Source of the DNA: Staphylotrichum longicolle | Lineage: Eukaryota; Ascomycota; Sordariomycetes; Sordariales; Chaetomiaceae | Assembly (NCBI GenBank): GCA_019096155.1 | Contig: JAHCVI010000001.1 | Location: 10,230,001-10,294,000 of the forward strand | DNA: 64,000 nucleotides | Reading direction: 5' to 3' | Shown: positions 1 through 11,548 of the stretch, piece by piece | Numbering within the stretch: position 1 is the stretch's first letter | Layout of the letters: every line of letters starts with the position of its first letter | The notes under the pieces: generated by a model | Told to the model about the DNA's origin: nothing | Database searches by the model: none | Seen by the model: only the letters and a program-made list of their open reading frames with translations | Translations under genes and position numbers: made by a program

Positions 1-3000
1 ACTTTCTGGGCCTCTGGCTCTGCCTCCGCTGCGAGGAGGACAGCTGAGACACCTGAGACGGGGTCTGCTGGAGTTGGTAAGGGGTGGTGGGTGGAGGATG
101 GGTGTTTGTTATCGCCATCTTGTCAGCTGGGGAGGGACAACAACTTTATCTCGTCGTCGTGGGGCCGGGGTAGGCGGAGACGCGATGGGTCAACCTGGTT
201 GTACCCTTGCTGCTAAACAAGTGATCACAACCTGTTGGATCCAACGAGCTGACGATTGTGATCCAAACTGGGGAATAAAAGTGGACTGGCTGGGGGATGG
301 CCGGATGTCGAGAGATTGCCCTGTCTGTTTTGGTGGATTCTGCAGGGCCACAGACCCACACGAGGTGTTGCAGGTGTCTGGAATAAGCAGCGGGCAGTGG
401 GATGTCTCTTGAGGTGTCGGGTGTGATCGCGGTCGATCGTAGCCTTAAGTAAAAAGATGGTAGAGAGGAACGGGTAACCAGACAGGTGGTTTGTCGGGTG
501 ACTCGGTGGGTATTCTTCTTCAACGAAGGGGTGTTTGTGGTGGGTGCGCAGAAGAGGCAGGGGAATTGGAAGGCGTTATGGTGCGACTGGCAGCGCCTTT
601 CAGGTCCACGGGTGGCTGAGTCCACGGGTCTTGGCGCGGTCTTTTGCACCGTCGGCACTCGGCAGCGCTCTCACGGTGCCCCGAGCTTCCAGCTTTGCTG
701 AGTGTCTGACCGGCTCAGGCAGGCGCTCGAATTTGCTGCAGGGGTCGAGAAGGAGCCACCACTGCAACCCCAGAGCAGCGCCTTGTGGAGACCGCGCTAG
801 GGCCCGACAGCGGTTTGTGTGGGTTTGGGACAGCCTGCCTGGGCAGCGGAAAGCTCACTGACGTCAGCGCCTCTGTCCGCGCTGATTTAAGATCAAACCA
901 CCGCGTCAGCTCGAGAAAACGCCTTCGTCAGTTGCGTTGTCGGTAATCCCTTTCTTTCTCCCCTTTTCTGGTGACAGGCCTGCGAGTTCAGAGGTAAGGC
1001 TTGGGCCGGAACCTCTCGTCGAATGACCGTTGTCAGTGGTGAGATAAATTGGGGGTGCGCTGAATACGAGGTCTTGTCTCCGTTGCGGGAAAGGCGGCCC
1101 TGCATGTGCAGTGCAGGAGTTTGGCACTAAAATGGTCCCTGACTGACGTGCCAGCGTTGTGGGCAAAGCGCAGGACTGCGAGTGAGATGGGAAGATGACT
1201 CGGGCTTATGGGACGCGAAGAGAATTATATCGTGATGAATACGACGCGGACGAGGAGCCCGAAAACAACAATGGGCGCTAAACGGAGGGAGGGAAATGGA
1301 AAGACAACGACTCGTGGATCCACAATGAAACGAAGGTCTCGAATGCAACGATAACGATAGGGGCCCACAACAGAGCGCCCTGATGCCGAAGGGTTTCAAC
1401 CGAAAGAAACGGGATCAAAGTGTGTCGTGGGCAGCCGTGTTCTTAAGCATGATTCGGTTTCCGGATGCAGCTGGCAACACGCTAGGGCGGCTGGGAAGGT
1501 GGCACGGAGCTGCAAGGCGAGGATGATTTCAGGCCTGTTTTGATTTGCCGCTTGCGGTGCAACTCGCTCCTTTTTTCGGCGTCGTCAGCTACGGAGAGGG
1601 CAAACGACCTTCCAACACGAGTTGGCGATGGACAGGAGAATGGTGCAACATACGCGGACGATCCACCTGCAAATCGCGGGGGCACATCCATCGCGGGTGC
1701 CTTGCTGGCCCTCCAATCCACGAACCCAAGACGTTGGGGTGGCGATTGGGTCCACGATCTGCTGGGCGGATCATCTGCGTGGCCCAGAGCCAGAACAGGC
1801 TGGGGGTGGCTGCTTAGACGCAGGCGTTGCGGTATCAATGCAGATTGCAACCCGTAACTTACGGAAGCATCGGCTTTTGGCGCAAGAAAACCATCGAAGT
1901 GACAAAATCGATCAACTTGAGCGGTGCTCTGGCTACGTCTAGGGGCTTCCCTTGCTTATGATCACCATGAATCTGTCGTTCTTTTGCAAAGATTTGCCGC
2001 CTCGATATGTCCACAGTCTTGCTCATACATGCCGAAAATTCAACTGCTCATCCTGTTCTGTTCACCGCCATTTTTCCTATTCAATGTGTACCTTAAGTGA
2101 GTTCTCTAGCTCGTCACCACATAATGCGGGAACTCAAAACACTTCTACACTGACTCATAAGCCATTGCAAGTACGGGAATACAGATGTGAAGGCAAAGGT
2201 GAGAATTGGCAATGTGAGATGAGAAAGCGAGTCATCAGGGCCCCTTTACTCAGCTTTTTGCTGGTCTATGGGCCAAGAGAGGTGCGGTCAGAAACGCCCA
2301 TCATTCCTTTTTTGTGAAAACGAATTGGCTAATGTGCTGAAGACCGCCGACTCGAATCACTGAAAGAGCATCGTTGAAGATGCTGAAATATGCATTGCCT
2401 GGAAAGTTCAGGAAGTTCGATGTAGTGTATTGGCGTTACAACACCAGTATCTTCCGGCTACAAGCACCCCACCCCCCTTGGCAAATCCAAGCAGGGAACC
2501 TCATGGTGTTGTCGCTCGTCTGGAGAGGTCGACAAGCCCGGGTCGCCAAGGCCAGGACACGGAGCTTTCGCTGCGCCTCAAAGCATGTGCAAAAAAGACG
2601 TCGCGTTACCAAGCAACTTTCCCGCAGGCCAACGATCTCTTCGTCGGCGCGTTGCACATGGTCTCTGCATAATCCCGGTGCTTCCGGGACACAGACACAA
2701 GCCCAGAAAGCGGGAGCCGGTTGGTTCCCACCTTGGCAGTGTGTCATGGTCGATTTGACCGTTGATCTTTCCTCAGACCGTTTCATCGCTGAAAGCTTCC
2801 AAGCACCTGAACGCCACTGCAAGTCCCCAACCCGGTAATCTAGTAATCTAGGGCACAATGCATGCAGCCTGCATCTCATGTAAGTGGAACCTACTGCACA
2901 CCGACAGTCAGACGCCTCGTCCCGTCAGGTACGGAATAAAGATCAAACAGACGACCCGGCCGTCATGGGCTCCGCCGGAGCTGAGCTCCCTCGTTTGAGG

Positions 3001-4676
3001 CCAGCTGCTCTCCTCGTTTCTCGTGCTGAGACATCCATTGATAATGGTGACGTACAGCTTGAAGACGGCTCGTGTGTGTGTGGTGTGAGACCGAAGTCTC
3101 AGAGCTCGCTCCATACCTTACGTATCTCCATCTCTGATGGATTTCATACGGAGGGAGCCGCGGGCCCGCTCCTCTTCGGACCGCGCGGGGAGGTCAAGAG
3201 CCCGAGGACATGTGTTCCTGTCTGCACTTTAGCCTGCCGTGTCACCTCCATCCAGAGGAATTGAGCCACACTCGGTGTTGCGTTGCCTGCTTGACAAGAC
3301 AGAACCATTCAATCACTGTGTATGCCCTGATTGCATGCAAATGCAACGCTAGCTCCAGGGCAACAGCCGGAAACCTGCATGCTTTGTGGACTTTGCCCAC
3401 TCGAATCGCGGTCTGCCACACAGTTCCTGCAGGACCCGTCCAAAGCAGGTTTCTCGGTCCTTTGAACCAAGCTTGAAGATTCCCTCACCCTGACCCCGCC
3501 TCTCATGCTGATCGATCGCCCTCCAGGCTCCCTTTATTTTTAGATGTTCTTCGTCAAAACCCCCTGTGGACAGACATCCGAGTGGGTACATGCGGGTTCT
3601 CATAAGGCTGCCTGTCAAGGGTTGACCGACCGGAACCACCCGTTGGTTCAACGATGAGCAGGAGGTCCGTGTTTGGCCGCTGGACTCAACCCGGCCCAGA
3701 CTGTCATCCGAAAAAGCAAGCATACCGCTGGTCAGGGCCATGGGGTGCAATGGGTAGATCCGATCTTGGGGGGTAGAGCCACATTGCTGTGGCTGCCTCA
3801 AAGTGTCCGTTTCGTCGAGAGACATGGCGGTACAGGGCACAGGGCGAGCTTTCAAGACTCATCTGGTCCGTCCAACGGTGCTCGGAGGCCAACCCCCTGG
3901 CCTTCTGGTCACCACGGGCCCGTCCTTGGCCCGCATGGTCCAACACACCCACGTTGCGCCCCTGACTGCCCCATCGGCTACAGCTTCCATTCAGTCCTGA
4001 CGGGTACCTGCGTCAACTCTGGGCTTAACTTGTGCGCAAGTGAGGAACCCCTGTGCGGGTCTGAAACACAGAGAAGATGTCGTCCGTCGCCTATGGAGTC
4101 GAGTGCTCGTACAGTCCGTACGCCCATGTCTCGAGCCGGCGTACCACGATCATGCTTCTCTGATATCCAGGCCGCGATCAGAGGATGGAGTGACCGACAC
4201 AGCCATCAACCTCACTTGGCTCTGCCTACCCATCCCCAGGTCAGCGGATTGATCCCGAACATACACAATGAGATGTCACCGATTCCAGGCTCTGTTGAAT
4301 TTGACCAATGGATTCGGCTGGAGTTTGGCTCGTAAAACACGCTGAAGCCCGCTCTTCCCAAGGTCACCATTCCTGCAACTTGGACCGTCCTGGTGCCCTT
4401 GTAGACCTGTAGATTTTGTAGCCCAGGCTTGGCCATTATCGTTGTTATTGTGACATGAGAAGAGACGAACGTCCCCTCTCTGAGCTGCCTTGTGTCCCTC
4501 ACCAGTGAAGCACTATCCTGCGCCCGATGTTGCGGATCCTCAACGGCATCGTCATTTTTGGTATTCCCTTGATTTGAATGCTAGAAGCAAGGCCATGTCT
4601 GCGAAGGCCTCGCCTATCCCTGATGCACCGAAATCATGAACCACCGTTACCAACCAACTCCGGCCTGACCATTCCC
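1..4676. other. Long stretch without recognisable gene
   Basis: I looked for protein families, splice-joined short exons and RNA genes on both strands and found none I can support. Open frames are at most about 220 codons and lie on both strands at once. Their composition does not look like protein (rich in Arg, Ser, Pro and Cys). No frame shows a family motif. There is a small direct repeat of TAATCTAG at about 2836-2851. The last few hundred bases before 4677 would be the 3' flank of the ribosomal protein gene. Because RPL33 itself was almost invisible as an open frame, another gene of very short exons could still be hidden here. Confidence 0.5.
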
Positions 4677-5386
4677 TTAAATCGAGGAGGGGTAGAGCAT
4701 GATGCGAACAGAAGCGCCGAAAGATCTCGCGGGAAGGGGGTTCGTGAACTTCGCCCGGACAACGCCGGAGTTGCCTGCAAAACAACAGTCAGCCAACTCA
4801 ACCCGCATGTCGTTTCGTCCTCGTCGGTCCCTACCATGTGGCCTTGTCACCTTGCCCCAGATGACGCGGATCTTGGTGCCGCGCACCTCCTTCTGACCCT
4901 GGTAGACATAGGCGACCCGCTTGCCGAGGTAGAAGCTGTGTCCTTCGTCAATCACCATCCCTCGGCGTGTTGGCGTCTGGCTATGAAACGTACTTGGCAC
5001 CAGTGGTGTCATCGACGCCCTCGATCTTGATCAGGCTCGTCTTGGGGTGGGTGTTGTGGCGACCACGCTGGTAGCTCAGGTGGCGACCCCTAGGAAACAA
5101 CCACCGTCAGTCTCTCGAATCCATCGACAGTCGGTTTCGGGCGGAACATCGCGTCGCGTGGGTCCATCGCGTTCGGAGTCGCAAGTTGGCGCTTTCGGGA
5201 GTGTCGTCGGGGTTTGTACTCACTTGACGTAAACTATAAGACACAGTTAGCGAAGCACAAACAGTGCACAGCAAATGCAGCAACAGCAATGCTCGTTTCG
5301 CGACCGCTTCATCTCCGGTCCGCGCCAGCACGGGTTGCTGCACAGGTGGAGGTGTGCTCACGTCTATGACCAGCTTCGGTAGGCAT
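4677..5386 (-). CDS. RPL33: 60S ribosomal protein eL33 (L35Ae family)
   Basis: This is a component of the cytosolic large ribosomal subunit. Five exons join in frame: 5386-5362, 5233-5224 (only 10 nt), 5089-4994, 4935-4835 and 4774-4677, giving 109 residues, the usual family length. The protein starts MPTEAGHRLYVKGRHLSYQR and contains the family core YLGKRVAYVY, KEVRGTKIRVIWGKVTRPHG and NSGVVRAKF, ending SFGASVRIMLYPSSI. The 10-nt exon (TTTACGTCAA, encoding most of L-Y-V-K) has a CTAAC-TATAG acceptor on one side and a GTGAGT donor on the other. Intron lengths are 128, 134, 58 and 60 nt. Only exons 4 and 5 are visible as a conventional open frame. Family assignment is from recognised conserved blocks and is firm. 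Confidence 0.95.
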
Positions 5387-7777
5387 CTTGTCGGTTTGAG
5401 GTTTGCCGATCGATCAATCTCTCCGGGCCACGGTCAAGGGCTATCAGCAAAATGTCGTGCTGATTCGAGGTCCGGCGTTGGGCGACGTGGTTGTGGCTCT
5501 ACACTTCGATACACCAGGCGATTTCAAAAATTCGCATGGTGCGGCTGGTAGGGCTTGGGATGTGCACATTTGCGGGCGGATTATCTGTACCGCCGATTTT
5601 CCGCTGATTGACAGCCTGGAAGGCTTGGCACGTGGAGCAGCTGGCTCATCCCTGCTTCTTTTTCTGTGGCTGAATTCCAGCCACAATGATGCAATCGATA
5701 TCAGCCCACACCTTTGTCAGGCGATAAGGGACAATGGCGATAAGCTCATCTCCTCCGGTCAGCACCCAACAATCCGCTGCTAACCTTTGAGTCTCATTTT
5801 AAACCGACAGCGACCGTCGTGCAACCTCAACCGGAAACGATCTCGGACACGGTCTGACTGATCAAACAAAGGCGGGCGAACAACTCTTTTAGGAAGCCAT
5901 CAGTCCAGCAGCCACCGTCGGTGCGTCAGCTTTGCATCCGCCTCGCTGGTCGGAGCTGAGAAAGACGCATGGCCCTGCGCGCAACATCGATTCTGGTTTC
6001 CTCCAGTCATCATTCTGCAGGTCATCACCCCATCAAGCTACCCAAAACCTCGACGAAGTGGACTCGTTCATGTGACTGAGCCTTATACCAAATGGGAGGG
6101 CCCAAAAGTATCAGCAACGCCTTACCGCTCCAGTCAAGACTCGAGCGCGGGTAAAATGGAAGGCATGCATGGACGTCTGAAGAGTGGGATTTCGCTCCAC
6201 AGCTTTAGACTTGCGAAGCCGGCCCGGACTTCGGAGAGTCACCCTGTCTCCTTGAACCATACAGCGAAAAGACGCGACACCAACAAATTGTCCGTCTTGG
6301 CCCACTAGGTCAGGGGATGTCCGATACTTATCTGCTGAGGATGTGGTCCAACAGCGGGTGCCGGGAGCTCGAACTCACAATCTCGAAAACTGTCCCGCGG
6401 AGATGTGGGCGGAGTTGTTCCCGTCAACTCTCTCTGCCCATCTGTGACCAATCATGGGCATAACACGATGCTCTTGTTCCCCCCCGAGGAGTCGCAAGAG
6501 CTTGAGAGACACTTGGGTTCGGGGCACACTCTCTTAACTAATAGGCGGAACGAGGCTCACGTATCGAGAACGGGAGGCGTGGGGGGCTGAGGAATTCTGC
6601 CGGAGCGCGAACCCCGGTCTGCCCAGCTGCACTCGAGACCTCCGCAATGTGCCATTTTTGCCTGTACGGAGGTTTAGTGTCGAGACAAGGCCGTTCCCCG
6701 TCCACGGTGACTGCGCTATTTCTCCGTGGAAACAACCAGTGACAAGGTGCGGGAGGCGAGGGAGGGCGCTGCCGCCGTTGTCGCTGCAGTGCCGCCCACA
6801 CCCGCACGCGGTTGCAGAGAAAACGACATGGACAAGCAGATGGGGGGGAGCTCCAAGAGAGCTCACCAGAAACCAATCCTTGGCTGCGTGCCCCACCATC
6901 CATCCCACCATCCCACCATCCCCAACGAGATGCAGATGCCCCGCCAAGCCTGGATTGACAGCCCGGCCTTATTCGCACCTCCCAGCGGTCCCAGACACTG
7001 ATGCAACAAATTGTGCAACAGCACCGCCCGCGCAGAGACGAGATCAGCCAGATTGCTGGTTGCAAACACTCCAGCTTTTTATCAGCACTGCTGGCGCGGT
7101 TGAGGGAAGGAGAGCGCCTTTGCCTTGGGGGACAGCAGTTTCGGGTTGGACGGCGCATGTAACTCCATGATGCCAATTTGGATGCAGCTGCTTGCAACTC
7201 CCAGCATGATGGAACACGACGCTCAGGAGTTCATCGGAACTAGCCACAGCGTCCAGCCCCGCGAGAGAGCACTGTGACATCAGATATCTGTAGACACGTA
7301 GCAGGTCACATCACGGGCTCTACTTCAAAGACAAACTCATGATGACTGTTTCCCCTCGCACATGAGCGCATCTCAACAGTCAGGGTTACAAATCCAGGGA
7401 GGGGCGTGCGCCATCCGGAGAAGTCGGAGCGTCACAAAAGGTTTCGAAGGGTTAACATACCCGGTCCAAGCTTTCTCTCTGGGCCAGGGCGACCAGGCGA
7501 GAAAGTACGTAAAGGCGGGGTCCCTGAGTAAGCTGCCCCTCGTCGCAAATGCCCTGCTCTCTAGCTCCAGTCTTCTGCGCCATCACTCATCACTCGCCCA
7601 GGCCGCCCGGTAGAAATACCATTAACCCCGAATTTCCATTGATCGGAGTCCGACCACTTTTCCACTTGTCAACTCGTCGACAGATCCCTTCCCACCAGAT
7701 CCCAGAACTCCAGAAAACCATCTCGACTCTGTGCCCCGCGGACTCGACTTGATTCCTGGACAAACCCGCCCGACAAG
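5387..7777. other. Divergent intergenic region RPL33 / zwf1
   Basis: This 2.4 kb interval lies between two genes transcribed away from each other, so it should hold both promoters. I see no gene. Short imperfect CCATCCCAC repeats occur at about 6894-6922. Open frames (for example 6538-7197 minus and 6649-7170 plus) overlap one another on opposite strands and match no family. Confidence 0.55.
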
Positions 7778-9746
7778 ATGTCCGCTGATATGCATTCTTC
7801 TGGAGGGTGAGTGTCGGAGCCCCGCCAGTAATGACACAATTCCAGTGGAGCTAGTTTGGACGACTGGGATAGCTCAGCGCGACTGCGCTCGACGCTTCCC
7901 TCGCCGCCGGCGAGCAACCAAGCGCGTGTATCGCAAACAGACGATGAATTGGGAGAGCAACAAGTCCGGGACAAGTGCTGACTGTTTTCCAGCGCCGTCG
8001 AGCTCAAGGACAACACGGTCATTGTTGTCCTCGGCGCCTCCGGTGATCTCGCCAAGAAGAAAACGGTATGCGTCACTCTAGAAAAATGCCAGATCTCCCT
8101 GGCCCAAAGTGCCAATTGGCTAACTCGTCGCAGTTTCCCGCCCTCTTCGGACTTGTAAGTTGGGGCGCTCCCACCGGAGCTCGGGTGAAGCCCAGCTGAC
8201 TGAACGCCATCGCAGTACCGAAACCAGTTCCTGCCCAAGGACATCAAGATCGTCGGCTATGCGCGGACAAAAATGGACCACGACGATTACATTCGTCGCA
8301 TCAAATCGTACATCAAGACGCCCACCAAGGACATCGAGCAGCAATTGGAGGAGTTCTGTAACCTGTGCTCATACGTGTCCGGCCAATACGACCGGGATGA
8401 CTCGTTTCTGCAGCTCAACAAGCACCTTGAGGAGCTCGAGAATGGCAAGAAGGAGACCAACCGGCTGTTCTACATGGCGCTGCCGCCCAGTGTCTTCACC
8501 ATCGTGTCGCAGCACCTGAAGAAGTGCTGTTACCCTTCCAAGGGCATTGCCCGCGTGATTGTGAGTCGGATGCCGTTGGGGGCGGACCCCCACCCGAAAG
8601 CTCCGCCGGGCTGACACAATGACAGGTCGAGAAGCCGTTTGGCAAGGACTTGGCGAGCTCGCGGGAGCTGCAGAAGTCGCTCGAGCCGGATTGGAAGGAG
8701 GAGGAAATCTACCGCATCGACCACTATCTCGGCAAGGAGATGGTGAAGAACATTCTCATTCTGCGATTTGGGAACTCGTTCCTCGGCGCGACCTGGAACA
8801 GGCACCACATCGACAACGTGCAGATCTCGTTCAAGGAGCCGTTTGGCACCGAGGGACGCGGCGGATACTTTGACGAGTTCGGCATCATCCGCGATGTCAT
8901 GCAGAACCACCTGCTGCAGGTGTTGACCTTGCTCGCCATGGAGAGGCCCATCTCATTCTCTGCGGAGGACATCCGTGACGAGAAGGTGCGGGTCCTTCGT
9001 GCGATCCCGGCTATCGAGCCCAAGAACGTCATCATCGGCCAGTACGGCAAGTCGCTCGATGGGAGCAAGCCGTCGTACAAGGAGGACGACACTGTTCCCA
9101 AGGATTCGCGATGCCCGACATTCTGCGCCCTTGTTGCCTACATCAAGAACGAGCGTTGGGACGGCGTGCCCTTCATCATGAAGGCGGGCAAGGCGCTCAA
9201 CGAGCAAAAGACGGAGATCCGCGTACAGTTCAAGGACGTCACCTCCGGGATCTTTAAGGACATCCCGCGGAACGAACTTGTCATGCGCATCCAGCCCAAC
9301 GAGAGCGTTTACATCAAGATGAACTCGAAGCTCCCCGGCCTGACGATGCAGACGGTGGTCACAGAGCTTGATCTCACATACCGGAGGCGTTTCTCTGACC
9401 TCAAGATCCCCGAGGCATACGAGTCGTTGATCCTGGACTGCCTGAAGGGCGACCACTCCAACTTTGTCAGAGACGACGAGCTCGACGCCAGCTGGAGGAT
9501 CTTCACGCCTCTCCTGCACTATCTGGACGACAACAAGGAGATCATCCCCATGGAGTACCCATATGGTGAGCATGACGGCAAACAGAGGCAACGTTCTGAC
9601 ATAGCGCTAACCGTTTTCTTTCCCCAGGTTCTCGGGGCCCGGCTGTGCTCGACGACTTCACCTCGTCTTACGGCTACAAGTTCAGCGATGCTGCCGGATA
9701 CCAGTGGCCGACGACGTCGGCTCTGGGGCCAGGCAACAAGTTGTGA
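7778..9746 (+). CDS. zwf1: Glucose-6-phosphate 1-dehydrogenase
   Basis: It oxidises glucose 6-phosphate to 6-phosphogluconolactone with NADP+, the first step of the oxidative pentose phosphate pathway, in the cytosol. Six exons join in frame: 7778-7806, 7993-8065, 8134-8154 (21 nt), 8216-8560, 8626-9565 and 9628-9746, giving 508 residues, normal for the fungal enzyme. The dinucleotide-binding motif GASGDLAKKK is at residues 24-33, VEKPFG follows at 157, and the active-site signature RIDHYLGKE is at 186-194. The sequence ends GPGNKL. The start at 7778 precedes a short N-terminus (MSADMHSSGGAVELKDN) typical of fungal homologues. The third exon encodes only FPALFGL. The last intron begins with GTGAGC and lies between Y-G and SRGPAV. 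No key residue is missing. Confidence 0.97.
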
Positions 9747-11548
9747 GTGGCTTATTGATGTTTGCTAGAGGGATTGGCAAAACAAAAAATGAAAGTACAC
9801 CGGTTAAACGTTGGTCTTTACGCAGTTGAGCAATATCACGAGGTCCATCACGGCAAATCTAAGAACATGTTAAGCGGTTGTTAGAAACGAGTGTGTTTTT
9901 GGCAAGGGATGCCACGGTTAAACTTTGTGGCACTGGGAGCAAGCCAGGCAATGCGGGAAAACGGTGGATGGCAGGCAACGGGGTCTTGGGAGCTGCCAGG
10001 TGGTGGCCGGGGAGCTTTTCGTCGGTATGGAATGATGGTCTGCTCCTGATGGTATTCAACATGGGGCTCTACGTTGAACATTCTCAGGTGGCTGGACATG
10101 ATATGTCAAACGTTGATTTTTGTTTCTGATTTGGTTTGTCTCTAATTGTTCCCTGGGTGCCTTCTTCCCTTGAGTTCTCGACTTGGACCCCGAGGTGGCC
10201 GTCCCCCAGCCCCAAAACACTCACTTTCCGAGTTCGGCCAGACCTGAATGACGTAAGGGATCTCGGAAGCATGTGCCGACCGCAATCATCGACCGAGAAA
10301 TACACGGGCAAACATTGAAAGGGATTTCGGGCCGTGTGTGCTCTGGGCTGCTATCAATTCGCACCGCGTAGATTTTTTCAAGAGAGCAGCAAAGAGGTAA
10401 AGAAGAACCACAGGCAAACAGATCGAACAAACACTCCCGTTCTGCTGGAGAGTAAGTTATCCGCCGATATTTTTCCTCGGTGGAATGTCGGTGATCAGTG
10501 ATGAGAAGGCCGAGGGAAGTGGGGGTAACAAAAGTTTCAAGCCAGGCCTGTGCTTGGCATGGGAAATTCAACTGTGGCTTGACGGTTCCCCTTGTTGGAC
10601 TGCCCAAAAAATAACTTTTTGAGCTGCCTAACCATTCAGGCACAAATACCAGCACCCCGGTCGCCCAGCCTCCACCCCTGTTCCAAGAAGCGTGCATCCC
10701 GTTCTTTGAGAACGAGCGGCAGCATCGAAGTCGTCGCCCCCCATCCCAACCGCGACGACCTCCCGACCGCGACGACGAGACCAAGTCGACACTTCTCCAA
10801 ACCGCCACCACCAGCGCATTACCAAACGAGGTACCCAATCCCGTCGGCATTTCAGAATCTGCACGCGCGACAGTCCAGGCGAGCGTTGCAGTGCAAAAAC
10901 GCAGAAGGAAAAAGGCAGAAGCGCTTTGCGACCCGTCGATTGTTTGCGCGAGCCCGGTCCATACACCGGCTGAAGCATCACGGACACCAGCTCACGGCAC
11001 AGGTTGGAGCTGGGAGTGATGGGCGATTGCGTATCCTGTGCTCGTCTCCTCTTCTGAGCCCGCCAGGCCGCAGGTGCAGGCGCGTCAGGTGCTGCTGCGC
11101 GACCGACAGCGTCGGACACTAGGGCATTCCGCCTCCCGGTTCATCGCTTTGACCCAGCAAGACGTCTTCCGCTTTTTCGCTCGCTCTGCGGATACCCACA
11201 GCTCGGACCTAGTCAACGGCGACCGACCGACCGACCGATCCATTCGACCGCATGGAAGTCGGGAGCCGTTCATTCTCACTCCAGCCCTCCCTCGCTTGGT
11301 CCGCCAACTCCAAACCCCTTCTGGACTTCGCCGCCTTTCTCCCTTCGACGACCAGCTGTCGCTGAGGGTCTCCGCTATCGAGTCTCCAGCATTGCGCAAC
11401 CCACATCCATCGCCCTAGGCGCTGCCCTCTGCTCCCGTCCTTTTGTCCAACATCTCTTCCCACGGTGTGACGCATAAATCTAGACTTCTGGCTGTCACAG
11501 TCGACGGCGCTGCACCGCGAATCCCGTGGTGCAGAAGGCGATTTCAGC
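9747..11548. other. Intergenic region zwf1 - MED14
   Basis: This holds the 3' flank of zwf1 and the 5' flank and probable leader of MED14, both on the plus strand. No coding sequence is recognised. A short ACCG tandem run (about five copies) lies at 11217-11237, roughly 300 nt before the MED14 start. Confidence 0.5.

Noticed and set aside
6350..6400. GAGCTCGAACTC string resembling a T-arm
   Set aside because: The flanking bases do not form a five-pair T stem and no D or anticodon arm can be placed on either strand.
8953..9591. A 212-codon minus-strand frame
   Set aside because: It is antisense to the main zwf1 exon.
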